Shown in pieces: positions 35,798-43,796 of a DNA stretch of 64,000 bases. A program made the position numbers and the translations under genes. The stretch spans positions 1 through 64,000 of the forward strand of contig JAUNGE010000014.1 of NCBI GenBank assembly GCA_030524675.1, read 5' to 3'. This DNA is from a bacterium. Its GTDB lineage: Bacteria; Bacillota; Clostridia; Lachnospirales; Lachnospiraceae. The notes beneath the pieces were generated by a model, which saw nothing but the letters and a program-made list of their open reading frames with translations, had not been told where the DNA came from and made no database searches. The number at the start of each line of letters is the position of its first letter. Positions within the stretch are counted from its first letter, which is position 1.

Positions 35798-36658
35798 TCA
35801 TTCCTTGTCCTCATCTTCTCCGAAGCTCAATTTTTGTGGAAAATGCGTCTTTCTGTCCTCCACCGGAGGCAGTTTCATATACTCGCCATACTGATTGGTG
35901 AGATTTTCTTCCAGATTCTGCACAAAATTCAGCCAGGTATCCTCAAACGGCAGTTTCTTTAACGGGTACATTTTTGTCTTGTCGATGACATTCCAGAAAG
36001 GATTTGTGTCTGGAAGAAAGGCCATGCGCCTTGTCTTTTTATCCTCGTAGCGGCGGCAGACCATCTCACAGTGCGCCCGAAACAGCGCTGGACGGATATG
36101 CAGCGCTCGAATCGTATGATGTACTGCGCTGCACACTGCCCAAATTACGTTTGCCTTCCAACCTTTCTGGAACAGATACGGCTTCGGCACGCAGGAGAGC
36201 ACCAGAAGTTTGCTCCAAAACCACGCCTCCCATGCCTGACGCCTGTACGCTCTCTCATCATCTGCCACATTGTCCAGCACATACAAATCCAGGAAAATCC
36301 CAAACGGACAGTCCAAATCCTTCAAAGGACGCTCCTGAAACACAGTGCCGCATTTGCAGAACCTTGTCGTCATAAGTGGATAATTTTCGTCTGTCTTATT
36401 GTTTAAAATATAGTATTTTCCCCTCCACTCTCTGCGCACAATCTGGATAAATTTCTCAAAATCCTTTCTCGGCATGGCAATATCAATGTCATCATCCCAC
36501 GGGATAAAACCCTCATGGCGCAGCGCGCCGATTCCGGTTCCGGCAATACCAAAGTACTCCAGATGGTGAGACTCACAAATTTTCATAAAATCCTTCAGCA
36601 TCGAAATTTCTGTTCTCTGAATTCTCTTAAGTGTCTCCGGTTCATAAAATTCAGGCAT
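35798..36658 (-). CDS. licD: LicD-family phosphotransferase
   Basis: 286 residues. Nucleotidyltransferase-fold enzyme that transfers phosphocholine or a related head group from a CDP carrier to cell-surface glycans. The signature is GIGALRHEGFIPWDDDIDIAMPR near residues 43-65. An upstream ATG at 36694 falls in a tandem repeat; AAGGAG seven bases before the ATG at 36658 is the better start. Its stop is four bases from the aminotransferase start, so licD, aminotransferase and nucleotidyltransferase form one translational unit. Confidence 0.92.
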   Translation of the reverse strand: MPEFYEPETLKRIQRTEISMLKDFMKICESHHLEYFGIAGTGIGALRHEGFIPWDDDIDIAMPRKDFEKFIQIVRREWRGKYYILNNKTDENYPLMTTRFCKCGTVFQERPLKDLDCPFGIFLDLYVLDNVADDERAYRRQAWEAWFWSKLLVLSCVPKPYLFQKGWKANVIWAVCSAVHHTIRALHIRPALFRAHCEMVCRRYEDKKTRRMAFLPDTNPFWNVIDKTKMYPLKKLPFEDTWLNFVQNLEENLTNQYGEYMKLPPVEDRKTHFPQKLSFGEDEDKE

Positions 36659-36683
36659 GTCCAATCTCCTTTTTATAGTCTCC

Positions 36684-36743
36684 CTATCTATCATTTTCCT
36701 ATCTATTGTTTTTCTATCTATCGTTTCCTTATCTATCCTTTTT
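36684..36743. repeat. Four 15-bp tandem repeats in the licD leader
   Basis: Units starting at 36684, 36699, 36714 and 36729 read CTATCTATCATTTTC with small changes. They lie in the glf-licD gap, 26 bases before the licD start, and could vary in copy number. Confidence 0.82.
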
Positions 36744-36775
36744 TACCTGTCATTTTCATAGTATACCGTGTTGGT

Positions 36776-37879
36776 TCAGTTCAGGTACTTTTTCACACAC
36801 TGCAAGGCAGAAGCAATCACCTTGTCCATGTCATAGTATTTATATTCTGCCAGACGTCCACCAAAAATCACACGCTTCTGCTCCTTTTCAGCCAGTTTGG
36901 CATATTTGTGGTACAGACTCTGGTTTTTCTCATCGTTCACCGGATAATATGGCTCCATGCCCTCTTGCCATGCAGCCGGATATTCCCTCGTAATCACAGT
37001 TTTTTGCTGTGTTCCAAACTCAAAATGCTTGTGCTCGATAATTCTCGTGTACGGCACTTCTCTCTCTGTATAGTTCACCACAGCAACACCCTGATAATTG
37101 TCCGTATCCAGCGTTTCCGTCTCAAAGCGAAGGCTGCGGTACTCCAACTTTCCAAAACAGTATCCATAATACGCATCAATCGTTCCTGTATAAACGATAG
37201 TCTCTGCCAGCGCGTCAAATGTTTCCTTCTCTTTCAAATAATCGGTGTTCAGACGAATCTCACATCCCTCAAACAATGCATCAATCAGGACATTGTAGCC
37301 GCCAATCGGGATGCCCTGGTAAGTGTCGTTGAAATAATTGTTGTCATACGTAAAGCGCACCGGAAGCCTGCGAATAATAAAACTTGGCAAATCTTTGCAG
37401 TCGCGCCCCCACTGCTTTTCTGTATATCCCTTCACCAGCTTTTCATAAATATCCGTTCCAACCAGACTGATTGCCTGCTCTTCCAGATTTTTCGGTTCTC
37501 CCAAAATCACAGCACGCTGCTTGTCAATGATAGCCTTCGCCTCCTGCGGCGTGGAAATCCCCCACATCTTGCTGAATGTGTTCATATTGAAAGGCATATT
37601 GTACATCTGTCCCTGGTACTTTGCCATCGGGCTGTTTGTGTAGCGGTTAAATTCTGCCAGCTCATTCACATACTGCCACACTTCCTTATCGCTCGTGTGA
37701 AAAATATGTGCTCCATATTTATGCACATGAATTCCTTCTATCTCCTCGCAATACACATTTCCGCCCAGATGCGCCCGTTTTTCCACAACCAGCACCTTTT
37801 TTCCACGCTTTACTGCCTCATGCGCGAACACGCCGGAAAACAGTCCGGCTCCTACCAAAATATAATCATATGCTTTCAT
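36776..37879 (-). CDS. glf: UDP-galactopyranose mutase
   Basis: 367 residues. This flavoenzyme converts UDP-galactopyranose to UDP-galactofuranose for surface polysaccharides. The FAD-binding G-A-G-L-F-S-G-V-F-A-H-E motif lies at 9-20 and the G-G-N-V-Y segment follows. The conserved arginine/tyrosine set appears in R-x-Y-T-N-S-P-M and E-K-Q-W-G-R-D. It leads the licD module and shows that this strain makes galactofuranose. Confidence 0.97.
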   Translation of the reverse strand: MKAYDYILVGAGLFSGVFAHEAVKRGKKVLVVEKRAHLGGNVYCEEIEGIHVHKYGAHIFHTSDKEVWQYVNELAEFNRYTNSPMAKYQGQMYNMPFNMNTFSKMWGISTPQEAKAIIDKQRAVILGEPKNLEEQAISLVGTDIYEKLVKGYTEKQWGRDCKDLPSFIIRRLPVRFTYDNNYFNDTYQGIPIGGYNVLIDALFEGCEIRLNTDYLKEKETFDALAETIVYTGTIDAYYGYCFGKLEYRSLRFETETLDTDNYQGVAVVNYTEREVPYTRIIEHKHFEFGTQQKTVITREYPAAWQEGMEPYYPVNDEKNQSLYHKYAKLAEKEQKRVIFGGRLAEYKYYDMDKVIASALQCVKKYLN

Positions 37880-37995
37880 TTTTCTTCCTTTACTCCGCTC
37901 ATTTTATTGTTCGTTTTGCATCTTCGCTGTCTCATAATTAATCCGATTATACTCTGCTTTGTATGGGCTTGTCAAACCTTTGACAGCGTTTACGG

Positions 37996-38040
37996 AAAAA
38001 AGCACTCCCAAACAGCATCCTGGCCATTTAGAAGTGCTTT
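37996..38040 (-). terminator. Rho-independent terminator of leuA
   Basis: AAAGCACT and AGTGCTTT form the stem on the minus strand and are followed by a run of six T residues. It lies about 45 bases after the leuA stop. Confidence 0.85.
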
Positions 38041-38086
38041 GTATTTCTCTCTTTCTGTACGATAGTGCCTGCTTCCCTCTATTTCC

Positions 38087-39754
38087 TTAATAGAACAGTC
38101 TATTTACTGCACTGAAAATACCGCGGATAGAAGATCTTGTGATGTTGGAGCTGATACCCACGCCGTAGGTAGCACGGCCGTCTTTCTTGTCCATCAGGTG
38201 AATGTAGGTCGCTGCCTGTGCACCAGAACCGGACGTCAGCGCATGTTCGGTGTAATCGAGCACCTTGATCTCGATGCCAAGGACATCTTCCAGACCTCGC
38301 TGTACCGCATCAATCGGTCCGTTTCCGACACCCTCGAATGTCTTCTCAATTCCGTTCTCTGTGTAAGTGACAATCGCAACCGTTGCAAAATTGCCATCTC
38401 CGCAGTCGCGGTCCGTAATCTGGCATTTTCTGAAATGAAGCGGCTCTTTGCGCTCCAGATAATTCTTCTTGAACTGCTCCATAATCTGCTCTGGAGCCAC
38501 CTCGCCCTGCTTCTCTGCAATGCCTTGGATGATATCCGCAAACTCTTTGTGCATGCCTTTTGGCAGTTTGAATCCGTAGAATGTATCCATAACGAACGCT
38601 ACGCCGCCCTTGCCAGACTGGCTGTTGATGCGGACAATCGGCTCGTACTGTCTTCCCACATCGGCCGGATCGATCGGCAGATACGGCACTTCCCAGTACT
38701 GTCCGCCTCTCTCTCGCATCGCCTGCATACCTTTGTTGATGGCATCCTGGTGAGAGCCGGAAAATGCGGTAAATACCAGCTTTCCTGCATATGGATGTCT
38801 CGGATGTACATCCATCTTGCAGCATCTCTCATATACTTCAATAATCTCGTTTACATTCTCCAGATTCAGCTGCGGATCAATGCCCTGAGAGAACATATTG
38901 TAAGCGAGTGTCAAAACATCCACGTTTCCGGTGCGCTCACCGTTTCCAAACAGAGTTCCCTCCACACGGTCGGCTCCTGCCAGAAGTGCCAGCTCTGTCG
39001 CTGCAATGCCAGTACCTCTGTCATTGTGCGGATGTACGCTCAAGATAATGCTGTCGCGGTCCTTAAAATGTGTGTTCATCCACTCAATCTGGTCTGCATA
39101 CACATTCGGAGTGGTCATCTCCACAGTCGCCGGAAGATTGAAAATGATTTTATTGTCCGGCGTTGGCTGCCATACGTCCTGCACTGCAGTGCAGATTTCC
39201 AGCGCATAGTCCAACTCTGTGCCGGTAAAGCTCTCCGGAGAGTACTCAAGGATAATCTCTCCTGGGAAATCCTTCATCAAATCTTTCACCATCTTTGTTC
39301 CCTCGATGGCAATTTCCTTAATCTCCTCACGGTTTTTGTGAAATACTACATCTCTCTGCAATATGGATGTGGAATTGTAGATGTGAACCACTGCCTTCTT
39401 CACGCCCTCAAGCGCTTCAAAGGTTCTCTTAATCAGATGTTCTCTGCACTGTACCAGTACCTGCACCACAACATCGTCCGGAATCAGTTTGCGCTCTACC
39501 AGCTGGCGAAGAAAATCATACTCAATCTGGGAAGCAGCCGGAAAACCGACTTCGATTTCCTTAAAACCCAGCTTCACTAAAAGATTAAACATCTCAATCT
39601 TCTCTTCCACCACCATCGGCTCAATCAGCGCCTGGTTTCCGTCACGCAAGTCCACGCTGCACCAGATCGGTGCCTTCTGAATTTCTTTGTCCGGCCATGT
39701 TCTCTCCGGAAAATCTACTACCGGAACTCTTCGATATCTCTTATAATTCAACAT
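38087..39754 (-). CDS. leuA: 2-isopropylmalate synthase
   Basis: 555 residues, the long LeuA form. It condenses 2-oxoisovalerate and acetyl-CoA, the first committed step of leucine synthesis. The metal and substrate motif SVDLRDGNQALIEP lies near 33-46, and H-P-H-N-D-R-G-T near 242-249 gives the metal histidines. The C-terminal ~130 residues form the LeuA dimer/regulatory domain that binds leucine. It is preceded by an unusually long leader with its own small ORF. No other leu genes are adjacent. Confidence 0.97.
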   Translation of the reverse strand: MLNYKRYRRVPVVDFPERTWPDKEIQKAPIWCSVDLRDGNQALIEPMVVEEKIEMFNLLVKLGFKEIEVGFPAASQIEYDFLRQLVERKLIPDDVVVQVLVQCREHLIKRTFEALEGVKKAVVHIYNSTSILQRDVVFHKNREEIKEIAIEGTKMVKDLMKDFPGEIILEYSPESFTGTELDYALEICTAVQDVWQPTPDNKIIFNLPATVEMTTPNVYADQIEWMNTHFKDRDSIILSVHPHNDRGTGIAATELALLAGADRVEGTLFGNGERTGNVDVLTLAYNMFSQGIDPQLNLENVNEIIEVYERCCKMDVHPRHPYAGKLVFTAFSGSHQDAINKGMQAMRERGGQYWEVPYLPIDPADVGRQYEPIVRINSQSGKGGVAFVMDTFYGFKLPKGMHKEFADIIQGIAEKQGEVAPEQIMEQFKKNYLERKEPLHFRKCQITDRDCGDGNFATVAIVTYTENGIEKTFEGVGNGPIDAVQRGLEDVLGIEIKVLDYTEHALTSGSGAQAATYIHLMDKKDGRATYGVGISSNITRSSIRGIFSAVNRLFY

Positions 39755-39863
39755 AATCTCTTTTCCTCCAAGTCTGTCTATTTTCCTGTTATCATTTTGC
39801 AGTCGATGAACCTCCCCTTCTTCTGGCGGGCAAGTCTCAACGCGCTCGTCCTGTCTCTTCTAT

Positions 39864-40019
39864 TCACTCTCTTCTCACGCCGTCGTCAAAGAACGGCAGT
39901 CGGTCCAGTGCATGATAACAATGGATGATAAACAAAACTGGATTTATAAACCTAATCCCATCTTTATCAGTCCTTTTTTCTGTGGTTTTCGCTCGCTTCC
40001 TAGTAAAGCTTCTTTTCAT
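39864..40019 (-). CDS. Possible 51-codon leader ORF of leuA
   Basis: An open frame on the minus strand with AGAGGG a few bases before its ATG. Its N-terminus is very basic (M-K-R-S-F-T-R-K-R-A-K). The C-terminal half reads I-N-P-V-L-F-I-I-H then H-A-L-D-R-L-P-F-F-D-D-G-V. It has leucine codons but no leucine run, so it is not a classic attenuator peptide. A GCCGT/ACGGC hairpin sits over its last codons. It ends 110 bases before leuA. It could be a real small protein, a leader peptide, or a by-product of a structured RNA. Confidence 0.4.
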   Translation of the reverse strand: MKRSFTRKRAKTTEKRTDKDGIRFINPVLFIIHCYHALDRLPFFDDGVRRE

Positions 40020-40136
40020 CTGCCCTCTCTCCAGTTTTTCAAACAGCTATATCTGCTGATACAGACATCACCATACCAAAAATCTGGGAGTCCGGACCAT
40101 GTATTTCCTAGGGTCCGCATGAGCGACTGTTTTTCT

Positions 40137-40165
40137 ATTTTATCATACCTTACAAAATGTGGCAA
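40137..40165 (-). promoter_or_regulatory. leuA promoter with overlapping dyad
   Basis: TTGCCA (40160-40165) and TAAAAT (40137-40142) are 17 bases apart on the minus strand. ATACCTT (40145-40151) and AAGGTAT (40164-40170) form a dyad with one arm in the spacer and the other overlapping the -35, a likely operator. Transcription would begin near 40130, giving a leader of about 375 bases. Within the 39755-40188 gap there is also a CGGACC/GGTCCG hairpin (about 40092-40118). Confidence 0.65.
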
Positions 40166-40188
40166 GGTATTTTTCCAGTATATAAGAG

Positions 40189-41079
40189 TTATCCATTCTT
40201 CTTGGCATCCTCTTTTGTAATGCGCACATCCATCTGGCTGGCTGGAATCTTGATTCCATTGTCCTCAAACTCCAACTTGACGCGCTCCAAAACCTCCCAT
40301 CTGACATTCCAGTACTCTGATGCTGGCACCCAAATCCTCCCTCCAACAATCACACCGCTGTCTGTCAGAGAGTCCACCAAAAGCGTTATGCCTTCCTCTT
40401 TGAGGTAACATGACTGTCCTTCCAAAATCTCTCCTATAATCTTCTTTGCCTTTCTCAAATCGGAGTCATAGCTGATGGACACTGTGATATCCAGACGCCT
40501 CTTGTCCATCGCCGTCGCATTTGTGAGAGGCGAATTGGAGAGTGTGCCATTGGGAAGTACAACAATTTTATTATCCGGTGTTGCGAGCGTGGTGTACACC
40601 AATCCGATATCCTGCACGGTTCCCTCTCCTGAATCTGTGACAATGTAATCGCCAACCTTAAAAGGCTTCATCAGCAAAATCAAAACGCCGCCTGCAAAAT
40701 TCGCCAGACTTCCCTGCAGGGCCAGACCCAGAGCCAACCCCGCAGAACCGAAGATGGTCACAATCGAAGTGCTCTCAACTCCTATGTAATCTGCAATCAT
40801 TAAAACTAAAACAGCATACAGAAGCGCATTTGCCACAGACAGCAAAAAATGGCTCAAGCCAGTCTCCACTGCCAGCCGTTCCAAGGAACGTTTCAGCATA
40901 CCCACCAACATACGGTTGACCTTGCGTCCCACAAAAAAAATCAAAATGGCAATAAGTAAATGAGTACCCAGACTGATCAGTCCAGGTACTGCATTTTTTA
41001 ATGATTCCATAATGACAGAGGGATTCGCCTGTTCCAGCGCTTCTGCTAAATTCGCGGTATCTCCACTATTCAGCATCAT
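40189..41079 (-). CDS. mscS: Small-conductance mechanosensitive channel (MscS)
   Basis: 296 residues. Three membrane helices (about 38-58, 78-98, 105-140) include the pore-lining Ala/Gly-rich segment G-S-A-G-L-A-L-G-L-A-L-Q-G-S-L-A-N. The MscS beta domain follows with K-P-F-K-V-G-D-Y-I and V-V-L-P-N-G-T-L. It opens under membrane tension to release solutes during hypo-osmotic shock. Either of two adjacent ATGs could be the start. Confidence 0.95.
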   Translation of the reverse strand: MMLNSGDTANLAEALEQANPSVIMESLKNAVPGLISLGTHLLIAILIFFVGRKVNRMLVGMLKRSLERLAVETGLSHFLLSVANALLYAVLVLMIADYIGVESTSIVTIFGSAGLALGLALQGSLANFAGGVLILLMKPFKVGDYIVTDSGEGTVQDIGLVYTTLATPDNKIVVLPNGTLSNSPLTNATAMDKRRLDITVSISYDSDLRKAKKIIGEILEGQSCYLKEEGITLLVDSLTDSGVIVGGRIWVPASEYWNVRWEVLERVKLEFEDNGIKIPASQMDVRITKEDAKKNG

Positions 41080-41147
41080 ACATTCTCTTTCTAACTCACT
41101 TTCTGTCCTTATTTTCTCTCACTTTTCACTTTTCTCTCGTTCTTCTC

Positions 41148-41234
41148 CTGACAGCTATATTTCCAACAGCTGTTTCTGCAGCAATCGTTTCTGTGACAGT
41201 TCTTTTTTTGACAATACTTTTGACAGTTCTTCCT
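41148..41234. repeat. Degenerate ~15-bp repeats after glgB
   Basis: Units such as TGACAGTTCTTTTTT, TGACAATACTTT and AACAGCTGTTTCTGC recur with a period near 15. In one minus-strand frame they would encode a five-residue repeat (L-S-K-K-E, L-S-Q-K-R, L-L-Q-K-Q), but that frame is beyond the glgB stop. No terminator hairpin is seen here. Confidence 0.55.
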
Positions 41235-43625
41235 TTATTCTTCTGTCTTTTTCTCGGTCTCTTTCTTTACCGTTTTCTTTGTCTTCGCAGGCTTTGGTGC
41301 TTTTTCTGCCTTCTTTACCGTCTCTGCTTTTTCTGTCTTTTTCACTGTCGCCTTCTTCGCTGCCTTTTTCTTTTCCGGTGCAGGTGTACATTCAAAAATC
41401 TGCACTGCCATAGGCGCCAGCTTTATCGTGATGGAGTTTTCTTTGTCATCCCATGCCACTTCTTTCGAGGACTTCGCTCTCGGGTTCACCATGCCGCTTC
41501 CGCCGTATTTCACATCATCACTGTTCAAAATCTCTTTGAACTTTCCTGCAAACGGTACTCCCATGGTAAATGCCTCGTCCGCAACCGGTGCGAAGTTGCA
41601 TACAAACAGCAGTGTCTCTTCCGGTTTTTTGGATTTTCTGACAAAAATGACAATATTTTTCTCATTGTAGCTGCAGTTGATCCACTGGAATCCTTCCGGC
41701 TGATAATCCATCGTATACATGGACGGATATTTCTGATAAATGGCGCTCAGATCTTTGACATACTGGCGCATAGTTTCATGTAGCGGATACTGCAAAAGCT
41801 CCCATTCAATGCTCTTGTTTTCGTTCCACTCATTCACCTGCGCAATATCCTGTCCCATGAAGAGCAGCTTCTTGCCAGGATGTCCCATCATAAATCCGTA
41901 GGCCGTGCGCAGGTTGGCCGCCTTTGCCTCCAAGGAAGCACCAGGCATCTTTCCGATCATGGAACCCTTTCCGTGAACAACCTCATCGTGCGAGAATACC
42001 AGAACAAAATTCTCGCTGTATGCATACAGCATACTGAAGGTCAGCTTTCCATAATTGTGGTTTCTGAAATACGGGTCGCACTGCATGTAGCTTGTAAAGT
42101 CATTCATCCAGCCCATATTCCACTTGTAGTCAAATCCCAGGCCATCATCCTTCACATCGCTGGTAATCTTCGGCCACGCCGTGGACTCCTCAGCAATCAG
42201 AATCGCACCGTTTGTTCTTCCCTTGAAGACAGAATTCAGATGTTTCAGGAATTCCACAGCTTCCAGATTTTCATGTCCTCCATAGATATTGGCAACCCAC
42301 TCACCTGGATTCTTTCCGTAATCCAGATACAGCATGGATGCCACAGCGTCCATGCGGATACCATCTGCATGGTATTTCTCAGCCCAGAACAGGGCGTTTG
42401 CAATCAGGAAGTTGCTGACACCAGGACGGCCGTAATTATAAATCAGAGTACCCCAGTGCGGATGTGCGCCCTGTCTCGGGTCTCTGTGCTCATACACACA
42501 GGTGCCGTCAAACTGCGCCATGCCCCAGGCATCTCTCGGGAAATGTGCCGGAACCCAGTCCAAAATCACGCCGATTCCCTGCCCATGCATGTAGTCCATA
42601 AAATACATAAAGTCGTCCGGTGTTCCATAGCGGCTCGTCGGTGCATAGTAACCTGTCACCTGATAGCCCCAGGATGCATCCAGCGGGTGTTCCATCACAG
42701 GAAGCAGCTCCACATGCGTGTATCCCATTTCTTTTACATACTTTGCCAAGTTATGAGCAATTTCACGGTAATTGTAAAACTCAGAACCTACAATCGCCTT
42801 TCCATCCTCATCCACAGCAATCTCTTTGTGCATCCAAGAGCCAAGATGTACTTCATAGATGAACATTGGACTTTCTTTCTGTGTCTTCGCATTTTTTGCG
42901 CGCTCTTTCATCCATTTCTCATCGTTCCACTGATACTGGTTGATATCCCAGACAATAGATGCTGTGTTTGGACGAAGCTCTGCGTAGTTGGCATACGGGT
43001 CTGTCTTCAGTGCCGGATCCCCGTTTCTGAATTTAATCTCATACTTGTAGACATCTCCGACTTTCATTCCTGGAATGAACAGGTCAAAGATTCCTCTCTC
43101 TCCGTCGCCAAGCCGTCTCATCTGATGACGGCGTCCATCCCACATATTAAAGTTTCCCACAACACTGACACGCATAGCGCACGGCGCCCACACAGCAAAA
43201 TACACGCCGGACACGCCATTGATCGTCATAGGATGCGCGCCCATCTTCTCATAAATCTGATAATGAATTCCCGCCTCGAATTTCTTTAAATCTTCCTCTG
43301 TAATCTGTGAGGCATACGCATACGGATCATATACTTCCTCTGTCGTTCCATTGTCATACGTCACCAGAAATGTATATGGCATCACAGTCTTTCTCGGAAG
43401 CAGCACTGCAAAAAATCCTTCCTCATCTGCCATCTCCATCGGATATGTCTTCCCTGAAGACAGAAGTTTCACTTCCACTTTCTCTGCTGTCGGAATCAAT
43501 GCCTGCACCAGAACGCCCTGTTCTGTCACATGTGCTCCCAACAAATCGTGCGGCCGGCTGGCTTCTGAATAGATTAATTCCTCAATGCCTGCCCAATCCA
43601 TCATATCATATAATTGTCTGTCCAT
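41235..43625 (-). CDS. glgB: 1,4-alpha-glucan branching enzyme with lysine-rich tail
   Basis: 796 residues. N-terminal CBM48-type domains (about 1-230) precede the GH13 barrel with nucleophile Asp in DGIRMDAVASMLYLDY and acid/base Glu in LIAEESTAWP, then a C-terminal beta domain (to about 745). The last ~50 residues are a low-complexity Lys/Ala/Thr/Glu tail with repeated K-K-x-x-K units, absent from most GlgB proteins. It makes alpha-1,6 branches in glycogen. No other glycogen genes are adjacent. Confidence 0.96.
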   Translation of the reverse strand: MDRQLYDMMDWAGIEELIYSEASRPHDLLGAHVTEQGVLVQALIPTAEKVEVKLLSSGKTYPMEMADEEGFFAVLLPRKTVMPYTFLVTYDNGTTEEVYDPYAYASQITEEDLKKFEAGIHYQIYEKMGAHPMTINGVSGVYFAVWAPCAMRVSVVGNFNMWDGRRHQMRRLGDGERGIFDLFIPGMKVGDVYKYEIKFRNGDPALKTDPYANYAELRPNTASIVWDINQYQWNDEKWMKERAKNAKTQKESPMFIYEVHLGSWMHKEIAVDEDGKAIVGSEFYNYREIAHNLAKYVKEMGYTHVELLPVMEHPLDASWGYQVTGYYAPTSRYGTPDDFMYFMDYMHGQGIGVILDWVPAHFPRDAWGMAQFDGTCVYEHRDPRQGAHPHWGTLIYNYGRPGVSNFLIANALFWAEKYHADGIRMDAVASMLYLDYGKNPGEWVANIYGGHENLEAVEFLKHLNSVFKGRTNGAILIAEESTAWPKITSDVKDDGLGFDYKWNMGWMNDFTSYMQCDPYFRNHNYGKLTFSMLYAYSENFVLVFSHDEVVHGKGSMIGKMPGASLEAKAANLRTAYGFMMGHPGKKLLFMGQDIAQVNEWNENKSIEWELLQYPLHETMRQYVKDLSAIYQKYPSMYTMDYQPEGFQWINCSYNEKNIVIFVRKSKKPEETLLFVCNFAPVADEAFTMGVPFAGKFKEILNSDDVKYGGSGMVNPRAKSSKEVAWDDKENSITIKLAPMAVQIFECTPAPEKKKAAKKATVKKTEKAETVKKAEKAPKPAKTKKTVKKETEKKTEE

Positions 43626-43684
43626 GATACAACCCCCTTATTTTCCCTTTTGTTCGCACAATCATTTGCCTTGCGGCTGTCTTC

Positions 43685-43713
43685 ATTCTATCATCTTCCC
43701 AACTATCCCGCAA
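43685..43713 (-). promoter_or_regulatory. glgB promoter inside an 8-bp dyad
   Basis: TTGCGG (43708-43713) and TAGAAT (43685-43690) are 17 bases apart on the minus strand. A perfect 8-bp inverted repeat, CCTTGCGG (43669-43676) and CCGCAAGG (43708-43715), brackets the core promoter: one arm covers the -35 box and the other falls near the start of the transcript. Confidence 0.6.
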
Positions 43714-43796
43714 GGTTTTCAGTATTTTTTTTACCTTTTCCCACCGCTGTCTGGATATTACGCTGTTTTTTTCAAAAAATGGACATGCATAAAAGT

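Noticed and set aside
36515-38065. Long plus-strand open frame (516 codons) across glf and licD
   Set aside because: It is antisense to two certain genes, crosses the gap between them and the tandem repeat, and has no recognisable domain or ribosome site.
38198-39580. Plus-strand open frame of 460 codons over leuA
   Set aside because: Antisense shadow of leuA; no start signal and no family resemblance.
40145-40178. Plus-strand terminator (ATACCTT/AAGGTAT then TTTTT)
   Set aside because: No plus-strand gene lies to the left; the dyad is better explained as part of the minus-strand leuA promoter.
39755-40188. T-box or ykkC-type riboswitch before leuA
   Set aside because: CTAGGGTCCG on the plus strand recalled a ykkC motif, but it is on the wrong strand for leuA and the other conserved boxes are absent; the T-box core GGTGGNACCGCG is not present.
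41880-43289. Plus-strand open frame of 469 codons over glgB
   Set aside because: Antisense shadow of glgB; low-complexity His/Cys-rich translation typical of a reverse frame.
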